Assembly (NCBI GenBank): GCA_963691705.1
Contig: OY829541.1
Coordinates: forward strand, 35,166,719 to 35,230,718
From: Viola odorata
Lineage: Eukaryota; Streptophyta; Magnoliopsida; Malpighiales; Violaceae
Direction of reading: 5' to 3'
DNA: 64,000 nucleotides
Below are positions 8,701 through 19,373 of the stretch, in pieces. Position numbers and translations under genes: made by a program. Numbering within the stretch: position 1 is the stretch's first letter; each line of letters starts with the position of its first letter. The notes beneath the pieces are model-generated. The model was not told the origin of the DNA. It made no database searches and worked only from the letters and a program-made list of their open reading frames with translations.

Positions 8701-11628
8701 TTCACCGATTTGAACGATGCTTGTCCTAAGGATTGCTACCCGCTTCCTCGCATAGATCAGTTGGTTGATCAAACCGCTGGGTACGCACATCTAAGCTCAT
8801 TGGACGCCAATTCCGGATATCATCAAATCCCTATGGCCCTAAAGGATGAGGAGAAGACCGCCTTCCTTACTCCTAAAGCCACGTATTGTTACACCGCGAT
8901 GCCATTTGGACTAAAGAACGCGGGGGGCACGTTTCAGCGAATGGCAAATAAGATTTTTGAGGAACAAATAGGGAGAAATGTGGAAGCATATGTTGACGAC
9001 ATACTGGTGAAGAGTGCGAATTTTCATGATCACCTGCAGGATCTAAAGGAATTTTTTGATGTGATGAAAAGGTATCGCATGAAGCTAAACCCCCGGAAGT
9101 GCATGTTTGCATTCCAGACGGGTAAGTTCTTGGGCTACGTAGTTAGCCAGAAAGGTATCCAGCCTAATCCTTCCAAGGTTAAAGCTATACATGATATGAT
9201 ATCGCCGAGAACCGTTAAGGAAGTGCAAAGGCTAACGGGGCGCGTTATCGCTCTGAGACGATTCGTCTCCAAGCAAGGAGAAAAGTGCCTCCCTTTTTTC
9301 AAAGTCATACGACGGAAAGCCACGTTCGGGTGGACCCCAGAATGTGAGCAAGCATTTGTGGACTTAAAGGACTATTTATCATCTGATTTATTATTGACAA
9401 GGCCCGAGTCCGGCGATACCCTGTACTTGTACTTGGGCGCGGCGGACGAAGTAGTCAGCGCCATCCTTGTTCGTGACGATAACCACACTCATCGCCCAGT
9501 TTACTTCGTGAGTCATGTCTTAAAGGACGCGGAACTGCGATATGCTCGTATTGAGAAAATAACGTTCGCCCTTATACAAGCCGCCCGCAAGATGGACCGA
9601 TACTTCCAGTCTTATCCTATCGTTGTACTCACAGACCAACCCTTGAAGAGGATATTTCGAAAGCCTGAATCTTCAGGAAGAATGCTGATCTGGGCCCTAG
9701 AACTCGAACAATATGGTTTGAGGTACCAGTCCCGGCCATCCGTAAAGGCTCAGGTCCTTGCTGATTTTATAGCGGAGTGTACTTTCACAGAGGACCCTTT
9801 GAGTGGTGTACCTGAAGCGGAATGGAACGATATGGATCTCCCGTTCCCAGAAACATATACGGATCTTTGGATCGTTCATGTGGACGGAGCCAAAAACCAA
9901 GAACTGGCGGGGGCCGGAGTCTTCATAAACGGGCCGCACGATATGCATATACGGTATGCTATTCGAATCTTGCAGCCTTTGTCCAATAACGCAGCCGAAT
10001 ATGAGGCATTGCTAGCTGGACTCAGAATAGGAAGAGAGTTTTCTTCAAAGGGAAGGCGCGATACCGGCCAAACAGGAGATCTGCGTCTAAAAATTTGTGG
10101 AGACTCCAAACTGATAATTGACCAGGTCTCAGGACACTCTCAGGCTCGAGAACCTATTATGGTGCAATACCTCTCTAAGGTAACGCGAGAACTAGTGGAA
10201 ATAAAGAAAGAGGGCATGCAAGTCAGCTTCGAGCACGTTCCCCGAGAGGAAAATGCTGAAGCCGATTACCTTGCCAAGCTGGCCGCGAATCCTAAAGCAT
10301 CTATACCTAAAGATGTGTATTATCGTGAGCTATCGGTGCCGTCCTTCATGGAGGAACAAGCCTCTTTGTGTGTGAATGAGCTCGAGAATGATTGGCGGAT
10401 TCCGGTAATAAAATACCTGATGCACGAAGAGCTGCCTGACGGTAACGCTGAAAAGATGAAAGTGCTAAGACAGGCTGCTCGTTGCACGTACTATAACGGG
10501 GATCTAATTCGAAGATGTTTTTCTCACCCCGCCGCCAAATGTATAACCGAACAAGAGGGCCTTCACACCTTACGCGAAATCCACGAAGGGATATGCGGAA
10601 TGCACGCGTCAGGCGGCACCATGGCGGCACAAGTTTTCAGATCAGGATTCTACTGGCCTACCATACGAAGGGATTGCCACGATTATGTACAAGCTTGCCC
10701 CAAATGTCAGGAATTTGCTAAAATTCCTCGACGTCCAGCCACGGAAATATCGGAAATCATCGCTCCTTGCCCTTTTGCCAAATGGGGGATTGACATCCTG
10801 GGTCCATTTCCAAAGGCAAGGTCCCAACTGAAATTTGTGATAGTGGCTGTGGACTATTTTACGAAGTGGGCGGAAGCTGAAGCGGTTGCCACAATCACGG
10901 CAGAAAAAACGTGGCGTTTTTTCAAACATCAAGTTATCATGAGATTCGGGGTGCCTCGTATCCTTGTCAGCGATAACGGGACCCAGTTCACCAGCCAATT
11001 CTTCAAAGACCAATGCTTAGAATTCGGGATTGAGCAGAGATTCTCTTCCGTGGCTCACCCACAAACCAACGGACAGGTAGAGGTAACTAATAGGAGCATC
11101 CTCAGCGGTATTAAGAAAAACCTAGAGGGGTCTAAGAAGAAGTGGGCTGATGAATTGCCATACGTGATGTGGGCATACCGCATGACCGTAAAAGTTAGCA
11201 CTGGAGAAACGCCTTTCGCTTTGGCTTTTGGAACTGAAGCCGTTACGCCAGTGGAAATTGGGGCCATGAGCCTACGGGTGGCTCACTTTCGTGAGGAACT
11301 GAACGAGGAACGGTTACGTGCTAACCTGGACGCGTTACCAGAGGTTCGAGAAGAAGTCCTACTGAAAACGCAACACTACAAAAGAAAAATGGCCCGTTAT
11401 CATAACAGGCAGGTCAAAGAGCGATTGTTGAAAAACGGTGACCTGGTGCTCCGAGACAGGCGAGCAACCGGACAACGTATGGGAAAGCTTAGTCCTAACT
11501 GGGAAGGACCGTATCGCGTAACCCACGTTGTCGGAAGAGGGGCCTATCGCCTGGAGACACTTGACGGTACGCCCTTATCCAACTCCTGGAATATCGCTCG
11601 TTTGAAGTTATACTATCCTAGAGTTTAA
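5758..11628 (+). CDS. gag-pol: E1 Gag-Pol polyprotein (Tat lineage, dual RNase H)
   Basis: The first in-frame ATG at 5758 gives 1956 residues; the frame is open upstream to 5707 but without ATG. Approximate order: an RS-rich stretch (residues 200-226); a Retrotrans_gag domain (270-420); a C-x2-H-x4-H-x4-C knuckle (547-560); an aspartic protease with VDNGSAVNLF (707) and ILGRPF (784); reverse transcriptase with YVDD at 8989-9000 (about residue 1078); a degenerate RNase H with FVSHVLKDAELRYARIEK (about 1250-1270); a second RNase H with the D-E-D-D set (VDGA, NNAAEYEAL, GDSKL, NAEADYLA) at 1370-1510; and integrase (1604-1840) with a zinc-binding region (CPKC), GIDILGPF, VSDNGTQF and NGQVEVTNR. 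It ends in a GPYRVTHV module without a chromodomain. Differences from E5 at usually conserved sites include AGGTF (E5 AGATF) and NGQVEV (E5 NGQAEV). It would make virion proteins and the enzymes for reverse transcription and integration. Confidence 0.96.
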   Translation: MTARSEPDRSTFSNIPFSTRRRLFPFATADLSMTTQSTISGPLDLSVGIAGGSISSQTVISSSQTVGSDLYTPLLEGSVLSNENPFAMEIAALRSRLEYLTEMATRVTPGASGSSVPPRVMFTPSIVADQPLPPLFPENPQVPLSAGNPPVGHVQLTQGGVEAYVPQMPQRLLLQEDRQLEALRNRWAGRREGTNRSLSPVYSERSSSRRYRSRSPRSRSRSPRRHHIPEPREGGRQGDISPPRHAREILDDTSGHPFSRRVRRHRVSRRVKLPADTYDGTKDPIWHINKVKEFVQFQTHSDAALCQIFVMTLSGVARLWFEGLPGGSISNFAQLESKFRSRFSTAIPIRKSAAALFDIQRKPQETLKEFLSRFDLEMSLTPGVTIDFAIEALKRNCHYGKLKDALMVDPPISLDALRLKAHNYAKMEEEENRNRTFNMPPGAPHIPAAPANPLVDDHYTDDYARRKDYIPKTYDKQKGNSSKGKQGSSPHQRQGNANKNRAYDPDFPSLNVPRAEILAIAEQRDLPIRYPAPTKPGVLLGRRENAYCKFHKARGHSTEACRELKWAIERLVEEGYLGEFATQVREDARNNPIRRAADERPRPPPVPQPDNAPKGKGGETFAIDGDDIPIINIIAGGIPYADESEQSMVAKGEKRTRDGMTKKGGAIDILDRMILSFSEEDEKGVIYPHNDALVVTPVIASHGIRRTLVDNGSAVNLFSLEAYNLMKCPHDELTPSKRPIVGVDGTPIPVTGVITLPVYFREDTYKRSENLLFLVVDLNLPYNVILGRPFLNRFGAAISQKHLKMKYPSWDGVVSIKGDQKLAAECYSLMTQTSCDRYVCITADPYEQGDEKRAQPLDKMVPISVIGKEGASFLVSDKLSPAENLQLARLLNKCQGNFAWKPADMPGISREIAEHRLNVDPDAKPVQQKRRAFSTEKASAVEKEVVKLLDAGFVREVQYPTWLANPVLVPKPNGDWRMCIDFTDLNDACPKDCYPLPRIDQLVDQTAGYAHLSSLDANSGYHQIPMALKDEEKTAFLTPKATYCYTAMPFGLKNAGGTFQRMANKIFEEQIGRNVEAYVDDILVKSANFHDHLQDLKEFFDVMKRYRMKLNPRKCMFAFQTGKFLGYVVSQKGIQPNPSKVKAIHDMISPRTVKEVQRLTGRVIALRRFVSKQGEKCLPFFKVIRRKATFGWTPECEQAFVDLKDYLSSDLLLTRPESGDTLYLYLGAADEVVSAILVRDDNHTHRPVYFVSHVLKDAELRYARIEKITFALIQAARKMDRYFQSYPIVVLTDQPLKRIFRKPESSGRMLIWALELEQYGLRYQSRPSVKAQVLADFIAECTFTEDPLSGVPEAEWNDMDLPFPETYTDLWIVHVDGAKNQELAGAGVFINGPHDMHIRYAIRILQPLSNNAAEYEALLAGLRIGREFSSKGRRDTGQTGDLRLKICGDSKLIIDQVSGHSQAREPIMVQYLSKVTRELVEIKKEGMQVSFEHVPREENAEADYLAKLAANPKASIPKDVYYRELSVPSFMEEQASLCVNELENDWRIPVIKYLMHEELPDGNAEKMKVLRQAARCTYYNGDLIRRCFSHPAAKCITEQEGLHTLREIHEGICGMHASGGTMAAQVFRSGFYWPTIRRDCHDYVQACPKCQEFAKIPRRPATEISEIIAPCPFAKWGIDILGPFPKARSQLKFVIVAVDYFTKWAEAEAVATITAEKTWRFFKHQVIMRFGVPRILVSDNGTQFTSQFFKDQCLEFGIEQRFSSVAHPQTNGQVEVTNRSILSGIKKNLEGSKKKWADELPYVMWAYRMTVKVSTGETPFALAFGTEAVTPVEIGAMSLRVAHFREELNEERLRANLDALPEVREEVLLKTQHYKRKMARYHNRQVKERLLKNGDLVLRDRRATGQRMGKLSPNWEGPYRVTHVVGRGAYRLETLDGTPLSNSWNIARLKLYYPRV

Positions 11629-12731
11629 TTTTATCTGCACTATTTGGATTATAACGACCCTAACCGTGGCTAACGCTCAATAGGAGATTTTTCGTGGGTT
11701 TGTGGTTGCTTTTGTGCAGGTAAAAAGGGGGGTACCCTGGGAGTGAAAAGTCCTATCCTTGTGATGGTCGGTCTTGATCAGATGGCCCACTAAATGAGGG
11801 CACGACCCCAGTGTATCCTTGATTAGCGTCGGATTGAAAGATCCTTGACGCCCCCGGGGGTGAAAAGTCCTATCCTTGTGATGACCGATCTTGATCAGAT
11901 GGCTCACTAAGTGAGGGCACTGCCCGGTATCTTTGGGAGTGAAAAGTTCTTTAATGATGACCGATCTCGTGGAGACGGTACATCAAGACAAGACACGCCC
12001 CAAAGAGTTAGAAACTCTGTTTAGAAACAAGAATCCTATCTTAACGGTCGGGCTGGTGCAGCTAAACCATTAAGTAAGGACACGGTTCTAAACGAGAGGA
12101 CAACGCCTATAAAAGTGAAAATTCCCTAGCCTTGTGATAGCCGTCCCGATCCGACAGCTCACGAGATGAGGCACTTAGAAAGGCCGAACGAGAGATAAGG
12201 GAAACGTGAAGGATCGCGTAATCCCAGCTAGTAACCGGATGAGTAATCCCTGGCGGAGTATAGAGCTGAGGGAAAACACGATTCGAAACGGGTTCCGTGA
12301 TAAAGCCTAATGATGGCAGCGAACAGGCTCCTACGGGTAATCACTATCTCTCAAATCTCGTTTTGTTACTGATAATCTACAATTAGAAATGTGCAGAATA
12401 CTTCTGAGCAGCGGAAGGAGCGGTGGTCATGATACCGATAGGCTTATCGAAAGGCCAACCCGACATAGATCTTGGTCATCTTGGTATAAATACCAAGGAT
12501 CTGCTCAAGAAAGTAAACGCACCGTGAGGATAAGGCAACCTCAGTGACGAGAGAAGTCTCGCGATGAGAAAAATAAAAGAGGAATATCGATAAAGGGATT
12601 GTCTAGAAATATTAAAGGCATCTCAAGGATTTACAAAGATTCAATGTTCAAAATAATTATGCCGCAAAGACAAAAGACAAAAGCCAAGCGATATTTGATC
12701 CCTGGAGGGAACGGCAAAATATCGTGACATA
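11629..12731. repeat. E1 non-coding spacer between convergent gag-pol and gene d, with degenerate tandem repeats
   Basis: No credible ORF is present. About 11733-12175 holds four or more degraded copies of a unit built around GTGAAAAGTCCTATCCTTG, then GATCAGATGGC and CACTAAGTGAGGGCAC. The same array, inverted, lies at about 50743-51185 in E5. Gag-pol and gene d transcripts converge here, so it probably holds both 3' ends. Confidence 0.6.
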
Positions 12732-13937
12732 TCAGCTCTCGGGGTCTTTTCGTTTCCAGCCCGCTGCCTTGGCCTGGCGATAGCCTGCCTCGTTGATATG
12801 GGCAGAACTCTGTAGAAAGGCTTTCGCGACATCTTCGCCCTTGTACGCATCCACCCCATGAATTTCTTCGAAACACTTAACTAGAACACGGGCGGTCTGT
12901 TCAGCATGCCACCAACCCATATCGACTGACTCTTCCGCCAAAGCTGCCTTCTCCTTTTCTAAAGAGGACTTCTCATTCTCCAAAGCAGTCACTTTGGCCT
13001 GTTCCTCTGACAAAGCTGTTTCCAGAGCGGAATGCTGTTTCTGTAAATCGTGGTGAGCCAGCAGTATCTTGGAACGATCTGCCAACACCTTTTTCCTTTC
13101 ATCTTGCTCCTTGGACAGCTCCGCCGAAACAGAACGGAGGGAAACAGTCCGATGCTTCACCTCCTCCGCCCAGTAGTGAAATTTCATCATATTGGAGAAA
13201 AGGCTAGCACGGAAGGAGTTCACTTGGTCATCTTCCGCCAGGGAAAGGAAAGTTTCCCGTTCTGCAGATGAGGCCAGAATTTGAGAAGCCAGCAGGGCAG
13301 AAACCTCATCTGAACCATCGCCCCCGATGGCTGCCAAACCACGGGTACGGAAGTCGAACAACTCAACCTGATGGGTCACTTCGCCGAGCCCGTTTAATGG
13401 ACAAAGATCCGCCATAAAATTGAAAGAGGTTCCGGCTTCATTATAGCGTTGCCGCCAAGGAACGCTAGAGGGAACGAAAGCCAGAGGCCCAGGGGCGCGA
13501 ACCTGTGAAGAAGAACTGCCCGGGGGCAGGAAGGTACCATGAGGCTGATAGCTCGAAAGGTCCTGCAAGACGTCTTGATAGCCTAAAGAAGAGGAATAAT
13601 GATGCACAGGCCTACCAAAGGAACTGGGCGAAGAACCAAAGGGATCCGCACCTCCTAGGTCCCCCAAAACTTCCGCGGAATGTCCACCTGGAGGAACCAC
13701 TGCGGAATTAGGAACGTTAACGGAACCACCTTCCCCCGCGATGTTAGAGGAGGGTATGTTCTCATCCTCGCCTTCTATCCGGGCCCTCTTCGCGGAACCC
13801 CTCAGCACATAAGTGAGATTCATATCGCCTGAAGGAGCGGAAGCAGTAACTACAACGGCCTCCTGCAAGGAGCACAAATTGAGAAAAAAGAAAAATAGAT
13901 CAAATGACGACAGATATTGAGGCACAATATATCGCAC

Positions 13938-13980
<43 letters not shown>

Positions 13981-15115
13981 ACGCTTACGGTAGCGGTGTT
14001 GAGGGAAGGTGGTGCCTCAGAAGAACCCCCAGCGTCGGGAGAAGGAGTAAGAGTGGCGATACTCCGTGTTCTTTTCTTCCTTTTTCCTCTGGCAATGGCC
14101 TTAGTGGCCTGAGAAGACGAGGGAGCAGCAACGGTCACGATGGGAACACCTTCAGGGATGTCAGTATCCCCTTCGCCAACTGAGGAGGAGGATACTTGAG
14201 CGAGATTCGCGGAAGTAGCCGGAAGCTCAGAAGGATTATCAGTGGCCTCTGAATCGAGCTTTTCCCTTTCTTCTCTATTATGAGCTCTCCTTAAGCGTCT
14301 TCTTACGCTTTCGGGTTTATAATCAGGATCCGTCGCTGCAAAATCACAAAATAATGTCAGCGTTAGTATCAGTGATGAAAGGGAAAGGTAGCGCGATACT
14401 CACGTCTAACGCACTCCTGAATGGCCATTCTACAGGCCGTGAGTCGAATATGAACGCTGATCTCCAGTTGGAGTAAGGTGTTTAACCATCCTTGTTCACG
14501 AGCGGGAAGTGTCCCTGGTCGACTCCAAACGCCATCTTGGACGTCCTGGTTGAACCCAGAACGCCACTCGGGACCAGGAGCGTCAGGAAGATTTATCAGA
14601 AAGAACTCCTTTTTCCAAGCCTCAACATAAGACTCAATATGGAGCAACTTCCAAGTAAAAGACTTGAGAGAATCATCGTCAAAGCGAGGCGATATGGTTA
14701 TCACACCCCGACACTTCATCAATTTAAAAAGGGATCTAAGCAACAAAAGAGAAGGGGAAGTGATCCCCTTATATCTACAGAGTTCCAAAAAAGCATAAAC
14801 ACAGCAATATGCATTTGGGGCTAACTGGGCAGGATTGAAATTGCCAGCAATAAGCAAACCCTTGACGAAAGAATCGATAGGGAGCCGGAAACCGTAGCGA
14901 AACATCTGGGCATATAACACCCTTTGATTGCCGGTCAGAACGCTGTTTAAACGAACTGACCTAGGGGCAACAACAGCTTGGTAACCGTCAGGAATAACGG
15001 CACCGTGAGTAGCCAAATGATCCTGGAGAATGGCCTCCGTGGTAATAACACTGACCGTGGTATCCATTTTCTTCTCATCGATGGATCTTGACTCAGAACG
15101 GCGAGTCTTTGCCAT
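12732..15115 (-). CDS. E1 antisense gene d: Transposase_28-like domain plus coiled coil (3 exons)
   Basis: The minus-strand gene has exons 15115-14404, 14335-13989 and 13862-12732; introns 14403-14336 and 13988-13863 start GT and end AG. The spliced frame stays open (712 + 347 + 1131 nt, 729 residues). The N-terminal 230 residues (YGFRLPIDSFVKGLL, FNPAQLAPNAYCCVYAFL) resemble the plant 'putative gypsy type transposon' family (PF04195). A basic KRKKRTR patch and Ser/Pro-rich linker follow, then a C-terminal coiled coil (about residues 570-680) and a conserved GWWHAEQTARVLVKCFEEIH segment. ATG 15115 is the conserved start MAKTRRSES. A TATA-like GGTTATAAACCC lies upstream near 15280 on the minus strand. 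Function is unknown. Confidence 0.8.
13938..13979. repeat. Poly(A)/poly(T) tract inside intron 2 of E1 gene d
   Basis: About 40 consecutive A on the plus strand (T on the gene strand). This explains why the intron is 126 bp here but 76 bp in E5 (48975-49050). It lies next to the donor, not in an exon. Confidence 0.9.
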
Positions 15116-15732
15116 GGCAGGACTAAGGAAATAGAAATGAAGAAGACGAGGGAAAAGAAGGGAAATACCTTTGAAAGGAAAGAACTTCGAAAGCCTTGAA
15201 TGGGGGTGAGAAGGGCAAGACGGCCGAGAGATAATATGAAAAAGGGGAGTGAAAAAGAAAAGGGAAGAAATAAAGAGGGTTTATAACCCTAGTAATTAAA
15301 AGGAAACGACGGATGCTGCAGTCGTTGTGTCGAAGCGGCATGAGGGATAAGACTCAAGCAATGAGTACGACTCTAGAAGAAGCACGAAAAACGCTTCGAT
15401 CTTGTTAAAATTTCTAAACACGCTAAGATAAAGCGGCAGAAGAAACGAACACGTGTGTCTGCACCATCATGACTTTTCCCGCGCACCGACGGAAGGGTCG
15501 CGAGCATTAAATGCTCTGAAAGTAGATGTGACTTTTTGATAAAAAGCAAAAGCGATATCACAAGAAAGGAAATGATGCAAATCGGCGTTGAATAAAAGAA
15601 CAGTTCTCAAGACAGTACAAGAGAGCAAAATAAAATAAGACATCGCCCGAAGAGCAAGGTACCGATATCGCCGCGAGATAGGACGTTATTACAAGACATG
15701 GAAACAAATAGCAATGTTCTTCAATGGATCAA
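15116..15732. promoter_or_regulatory. E1 intergenic region between genes d and c (minus strand)
   Basis: No ORF is supported. It contains the presumed gene d promoter: minus-strand GGTTATAAACCC at about 15277-15288, then a pyrimidine-rich leader with a possible 5'-UTR intron ending TTCCTTAG just before the start codon. It also holds the 3' flank of gene c, with several GCGATA hexamers. Confidence 0.5.
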
Positions 15733-17976
15733 TTAAGAGTCATCGCATGCTTCGCCATCATCATTCCCTTGCTTTTCCCCAGAAGAAGGAAAACCCCTTT
15801 CGCCTTCACTAAGATCTTTAATTTTTTGGGAAGCGTAATCGGCCAGCATGGATGAATCGACGGCGCCTCGGATATGGAGATCCATAAATCCTGCGATACA
15901 AACCTCGATGGTCTTATTCTTCCACCAGGCTATCCTCGAAGGAACTTTGGCCAAATCGGCATCACGAGATGACAACTCTTCACGGAGGAAGACGTTCTTT
16001 TTATCAGCTACCACCAGTTCCGCCTCCATTAGCTCTGCTCTCGCTTTCCCCTTCGACTTCTCCCGAGAAAGTTCAGCGCGACAATCCTCCAACTCCACCC
16101 GAGTTCGTTCTTGCAACTGCGATAGCTCCTTCGCCTTCGCCAAGGCCGCGTCTAATTGTTCCTGCAAATCCGAAGAGGGTCGAGTTTTGTTACGCTGGTC
16201 TTCAAGAAAATAATGAAATTTCCGAAAGCTAGCCAGCATGTCGTTCATGAGGTGTGACTGTCGTGTCTCGGGAGCATGCTGTAAAAACTCTTCCCTGTCC
16301 TTGGAAGAAGTAAACATCTGTCCCACTATGGGACCCACGGGCTCTTCTCGCGATAATGGATCCGATATTCCTAAGGCACGAAGCCCGTCAGTGCCGAAAG
16401 AGGACAAATCCAGCTGATATCCAGTGGGGCCCTGGGACCTCTGAGGAAAAAGGTTGGCGATATAAGGAGGGGAACAACTTTTTGCGCAATCACCAACGCC
16501 CGAAATTGAAGACAGAAACAAAAGATGAGGCTTCCGTGGGAGAAATTCAGGAGGAACGCTTAAATTCGAAACCGGTAGGGTTGCCTCTGGGATAAAAGAA
16601 CCTATCGGGGAAGCAGGATGACCCGACGACAAAGGAGAGGTCGCGGCTGCCGAGGTCTCATTGTTTTCGATAGAAACGGCGGAAGACACCCTGATAGCTT
16701 TGATATTTTTCACCACTTGCGAAGTACTCGCGGCATGAGAAGCGTTAATATTCTCGGGGGGGACCGCGTTAACTCCCTTCAAAGGGGGAACTGGGGGGTT
16801 AGTTTTCTCTGTGCGAACCTTCTTTACGAGACGCTCCGTCTCTTCTGCAATTTCTTCGCTATCGTCCTCAGCCGATTCCGCCGTGTCATCATTCCTCCTC
16901 GACCTAAGTTTCATCCTTTGGGCAATAGTAGCATGACGTAATTCAGGACCAGTGTCCATGCTCTCGCTATCGCTGTCGATTTTCTCAAACACAGGATCGC
17001 CTTGAGCTACCCTCTTGCCACTGGACGAAAGCCAATTTTCAAGGAAACAAGAAGGTCGAGTGGAGGCTCTGCGAGTTGTGACGGTTTTAGTCCCTTCCCT
17101 TCCAGGCGGAATGGGTGGGCGGTGGGAATTTTCAGGCGAAGGAGAAGGAGGCAGCGACTGGAGAGGTGTTACGTTCAAAGGGGCGTCACTTTCCCCAGAA
17201 GAACTACTCTCAGCGTTACCTGCCAACAAAACATATTAGCAAATTAAGAAGATTGAAGCGATAAAGAAGAAAAAAGGGAACTCACCCACAACGCACTCTG
17301 ACAAGGGCCTGAACCGAGCAAACTCCCGGATACGGAAAGACCCTTCTATTTCTAACAAGGCGCTAACGTTGGAAACATCCTGGCTTGACAGCGCGTCCGG
17401 TCTTTTCCAAACGCCACTATTGATTTTTCGATTGAAACCCCCGCGCCAGAGTCGTGACGGCAAACGGAGGGTGAAAAAGCCAGACTTCCAGTCACCTACG
17501 TGTTCCTCAAAACCTTGAAAGTTCCGCCAGAACAGTTGCACAATGACATCATCCCATCTGGGGGTAATATCTACCAGGCAGTTGCGACAACTCAAGACAA
17601 AGAACGTGCGGAATAGATCAAGCGATGGAGCAAATATACGCTTCATCTCGCACGAACGAAGGAAAGCGTAAATACCACACCAAGAGGGTGGAGTAATCTG
17701 GACGGGATTAAGGTCATAATGATCTAGCAGTTTCAACAGAGAAGTATGGAGTGGGAAATGGAATCCGTAAGTAAGCATCTTGAAATAAACTAACCGGAAT
17801 GTTCCCCACATGGCGTCAGGCAGCCGAGTGTCCTTCAAAGAGACAAAAGGGTGATAGCCCGTGGGAAAAGTAATACCACTCTCCTCTAATTCAACCCTCA
17901 AAACCTCATTACAATTGAATATGCTGCGAGTTCTCCTAGCTTCGGGATCTATGGGGTTTTCAACAGTTGAAGACAT
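15733..17976 (-). CDS. E1 antisense gene c: Transposase_28-like domain plus coiled coil (2 exons)
   Basis: Exons are 17976-17286 and 17219-15733 on the minus strand (691 + 1487 nt, 725 residues); the intron 17285-17220 has GTGAG and CAG ends. The start is ATG 17976-17974 (MSSTVENPIDPEARRTRS), conserved in E5. Residues about 35-220 (YGFHFPLHTSLLKLL, LNPVQITPPSWCGIYAFL) are paralogous to the N-terminus of gene d. The second exon encodes a Pro/Ser-rich acidic linker, a bipartite basic patch, a coiled coil (about 570-650) and a conserved tail around RDADLAKVPSRIAWWKNKT. The final ATG-proximal leader has a TATA-like CCTTATAAAGG near 18165. Biochemical role is unknown; Tat elements are known to carry such antisense ORFs. 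Confidence 0.82.
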
Positions 17977-18440
17977 AAGGGACAGGGAAAGTAAATCTAC
18001 GGCGGTAGAAGGAGTAAATACCTGGAGCAAAAAGCCAGTGAGCCGGTCGCCGGCACCAGTGAGCGGTCGCGGTAAAACCTCTCGAAGAAAAGAAGTGCAG
18101 AAGAGAGAGAAAATGTGCAAAAACTCAAAATATTAGCAAAAGCAGTAAAAGAGAGAGATGGTTTCCTTATAAAGGAAAGCCTAAAGAAGAGACAGCCTGT
18201 AAAAATGAAACACGTACAGAACAGAAAAAGACACGTGGATAGTCATTTGTGCCTTCTGAAAGAAGACAGTTACCGATTAGAAGTTGAAGGCAGTTACCCG
18301 TAGCGAAAGGGACGCTTCCGCGATAACCCGGAACGCTCAGAAAGAAACAATAAGTAAGCGATGAGAAGCGAAAAGGAAGTAAAACCATCATTCATTATTA
18401 TGAGGAAGGCCATACGGCATCTACAAAAAAGGGTTAGGCC
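17977..18440. promoter_or_regulatory. E1 gene c leader and promoter
   Basis: Non-coding. On the minus strand a palindrome-like TTTCCTTATAAAGGAAA (about 18162-18178) provides a TATA-like box. An AG/GTATTTAC junction at about 18022-18030 is a possible 5'-UTR splice signal. Corresponding boxes are at about 44790 in E5 and 58256 in A. Confidence 0.5.
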
Positions 18441-18899
18441 CTACTCTTCACCGTCGGACCAAGTAATGCCGTAGCAATAGACTACGTCCTCTTCGTCATC
18501 GCCACCCCAGAATGGTGAATCCACAAGAGCAGGGGGAGAAGACTCACCGACCCTCTTTCTAGCGGCAGTAGTCGACCCGGTTGTTTTCTCCTTAACGTTT
18601 GGCGATACTGCATCAACGACTAAACCAGCAGAAGGAACCCACGGAGGTGAATCACTCAAAGGAGGAAACGAGTTTTTCTCCTCCCTAGCCAGAGAAGCCA
18701 GAGAGTCGAAAAATGACTTAGAGGCCTTGGCAGCCTCCTTCCTTCGTTGTTCGACTTCCTTCCTCCGCCTCTTGCGACCTCGCCGGCGGACAACCGGCCT
18801 CCAAGGAGGCGATGGGGGAGGATTATCTGTGTCAGGGGTAGTCGGAGGAGTTGGCGGTGAATTCCCCGAAGCCGTACCTAGCAAATAAGAATCAGCCAT
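18441..18899 (-). CDS. E1 antisense gene b: small Pro-rich/basic/acidic protein, 152 aa
   Basis: A single exon starting MADSYLLGTAS. The N-terminus is rich in TPP and PPP, then comes a strongly basic stretch (residues about 40-60, RRRGRKRRRKEVEQRRKEA) that looks like a nuclear localisation or nucleic-acid-binding patch. It ends in an acidic, aromatic tail (VVYCYGITWSDGEE). The same architecture is open in E5 (44064-44522) and broken in A. No known domain is recognised. A TATA-like CTATTTAATGAGG on the minus strand lies near 18975. Confidence 0.65.
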   Translation of the reverse strand: MADSYLLGTASGNSPPTPPTTPDTDNPPPSPPWRPVVRRRGRKRRRKEVEQRRKEAAKASKSFFDSLASLAREEKNSFPPLSDSPPWVPSAGLVVDAVSPNVKEKTTGSTTAARKRVGESSPPALVDSPFWGGDDEEDVVYCYGITWSDGEE

Positions 18900-19373
18900 G
18901 AGACTCGCAGAGGATCTATAACGAAGAAAAATGAAGGAGAAAGAAATGGATAAGAATGAAGGAGGAAAAGCCTCATTAAATAGCCGGGAAAAGAAGAAAA
19001 GAGACTCTTCGATCCTCCAACCCGACTCTTGAAGATTGGCACGTGTACAGTCTGAAGTGCAAATGTAGATTTGCAGTCATGCCTGTTGAAATCTCGCGCA
19101 AATCAAGAATAATGCTAATATCTGCCGATCAGTTGTTATAATGAGGACGGCGCGGAGTTAAGGCAGAACGATCAACAGAAAAACCGCCCAATGGCAAGAC
19201 TGTTTTCAGTTGGGCTAAGAATATTCCTTGGAAAATGACAAAGAGCGCAGTAAAGAAGAAGAACAGTTACAAGGCGGAATGATTGAAACGATTTATTTAT
19301 TATGGCCTACCGGCCGAAAGATACATTTACAAGGCAAGAGGAAAAGAAAAAGGCCCAAAGGGAGCCACCGTTA
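18900..19373. other. E1 spacer between genes b and a, with internal TTTTCAGTTGGGCT copy
   Basis: Non-coding. It holds the gene b promoter region and, at 19202-19222, a second copy of the sequence that abuts the 3' LTR (20489-20514). An inverted AATAAATAAA-type polyadenylation signal for gene a is at about 19291-19303. Confidence 0.5.

Noticed and set aside
10642..11013. 123-codon minus-strand ORF inside E1 integrase, also seen in E5 (51893-52264)
   Set aside because: It persists only because the integrase sequence is conserved; it is an antisense shadow with no promoter or domain.
12732..14138. Single 468-residue protein with a poly-Phe run from gene d of E1
   Set aside because: The poly-Phe comes from reading through intron 2 with its poly(T) tract; splice sites conserved in E5 remove it.
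12732..18120. Genes c and d as true DNA transposases
   Set aside because: The family name Transposase_28 is historical; no DDE triad or terminal inverted repeats are visible, and the genes sit inside an LTR element.
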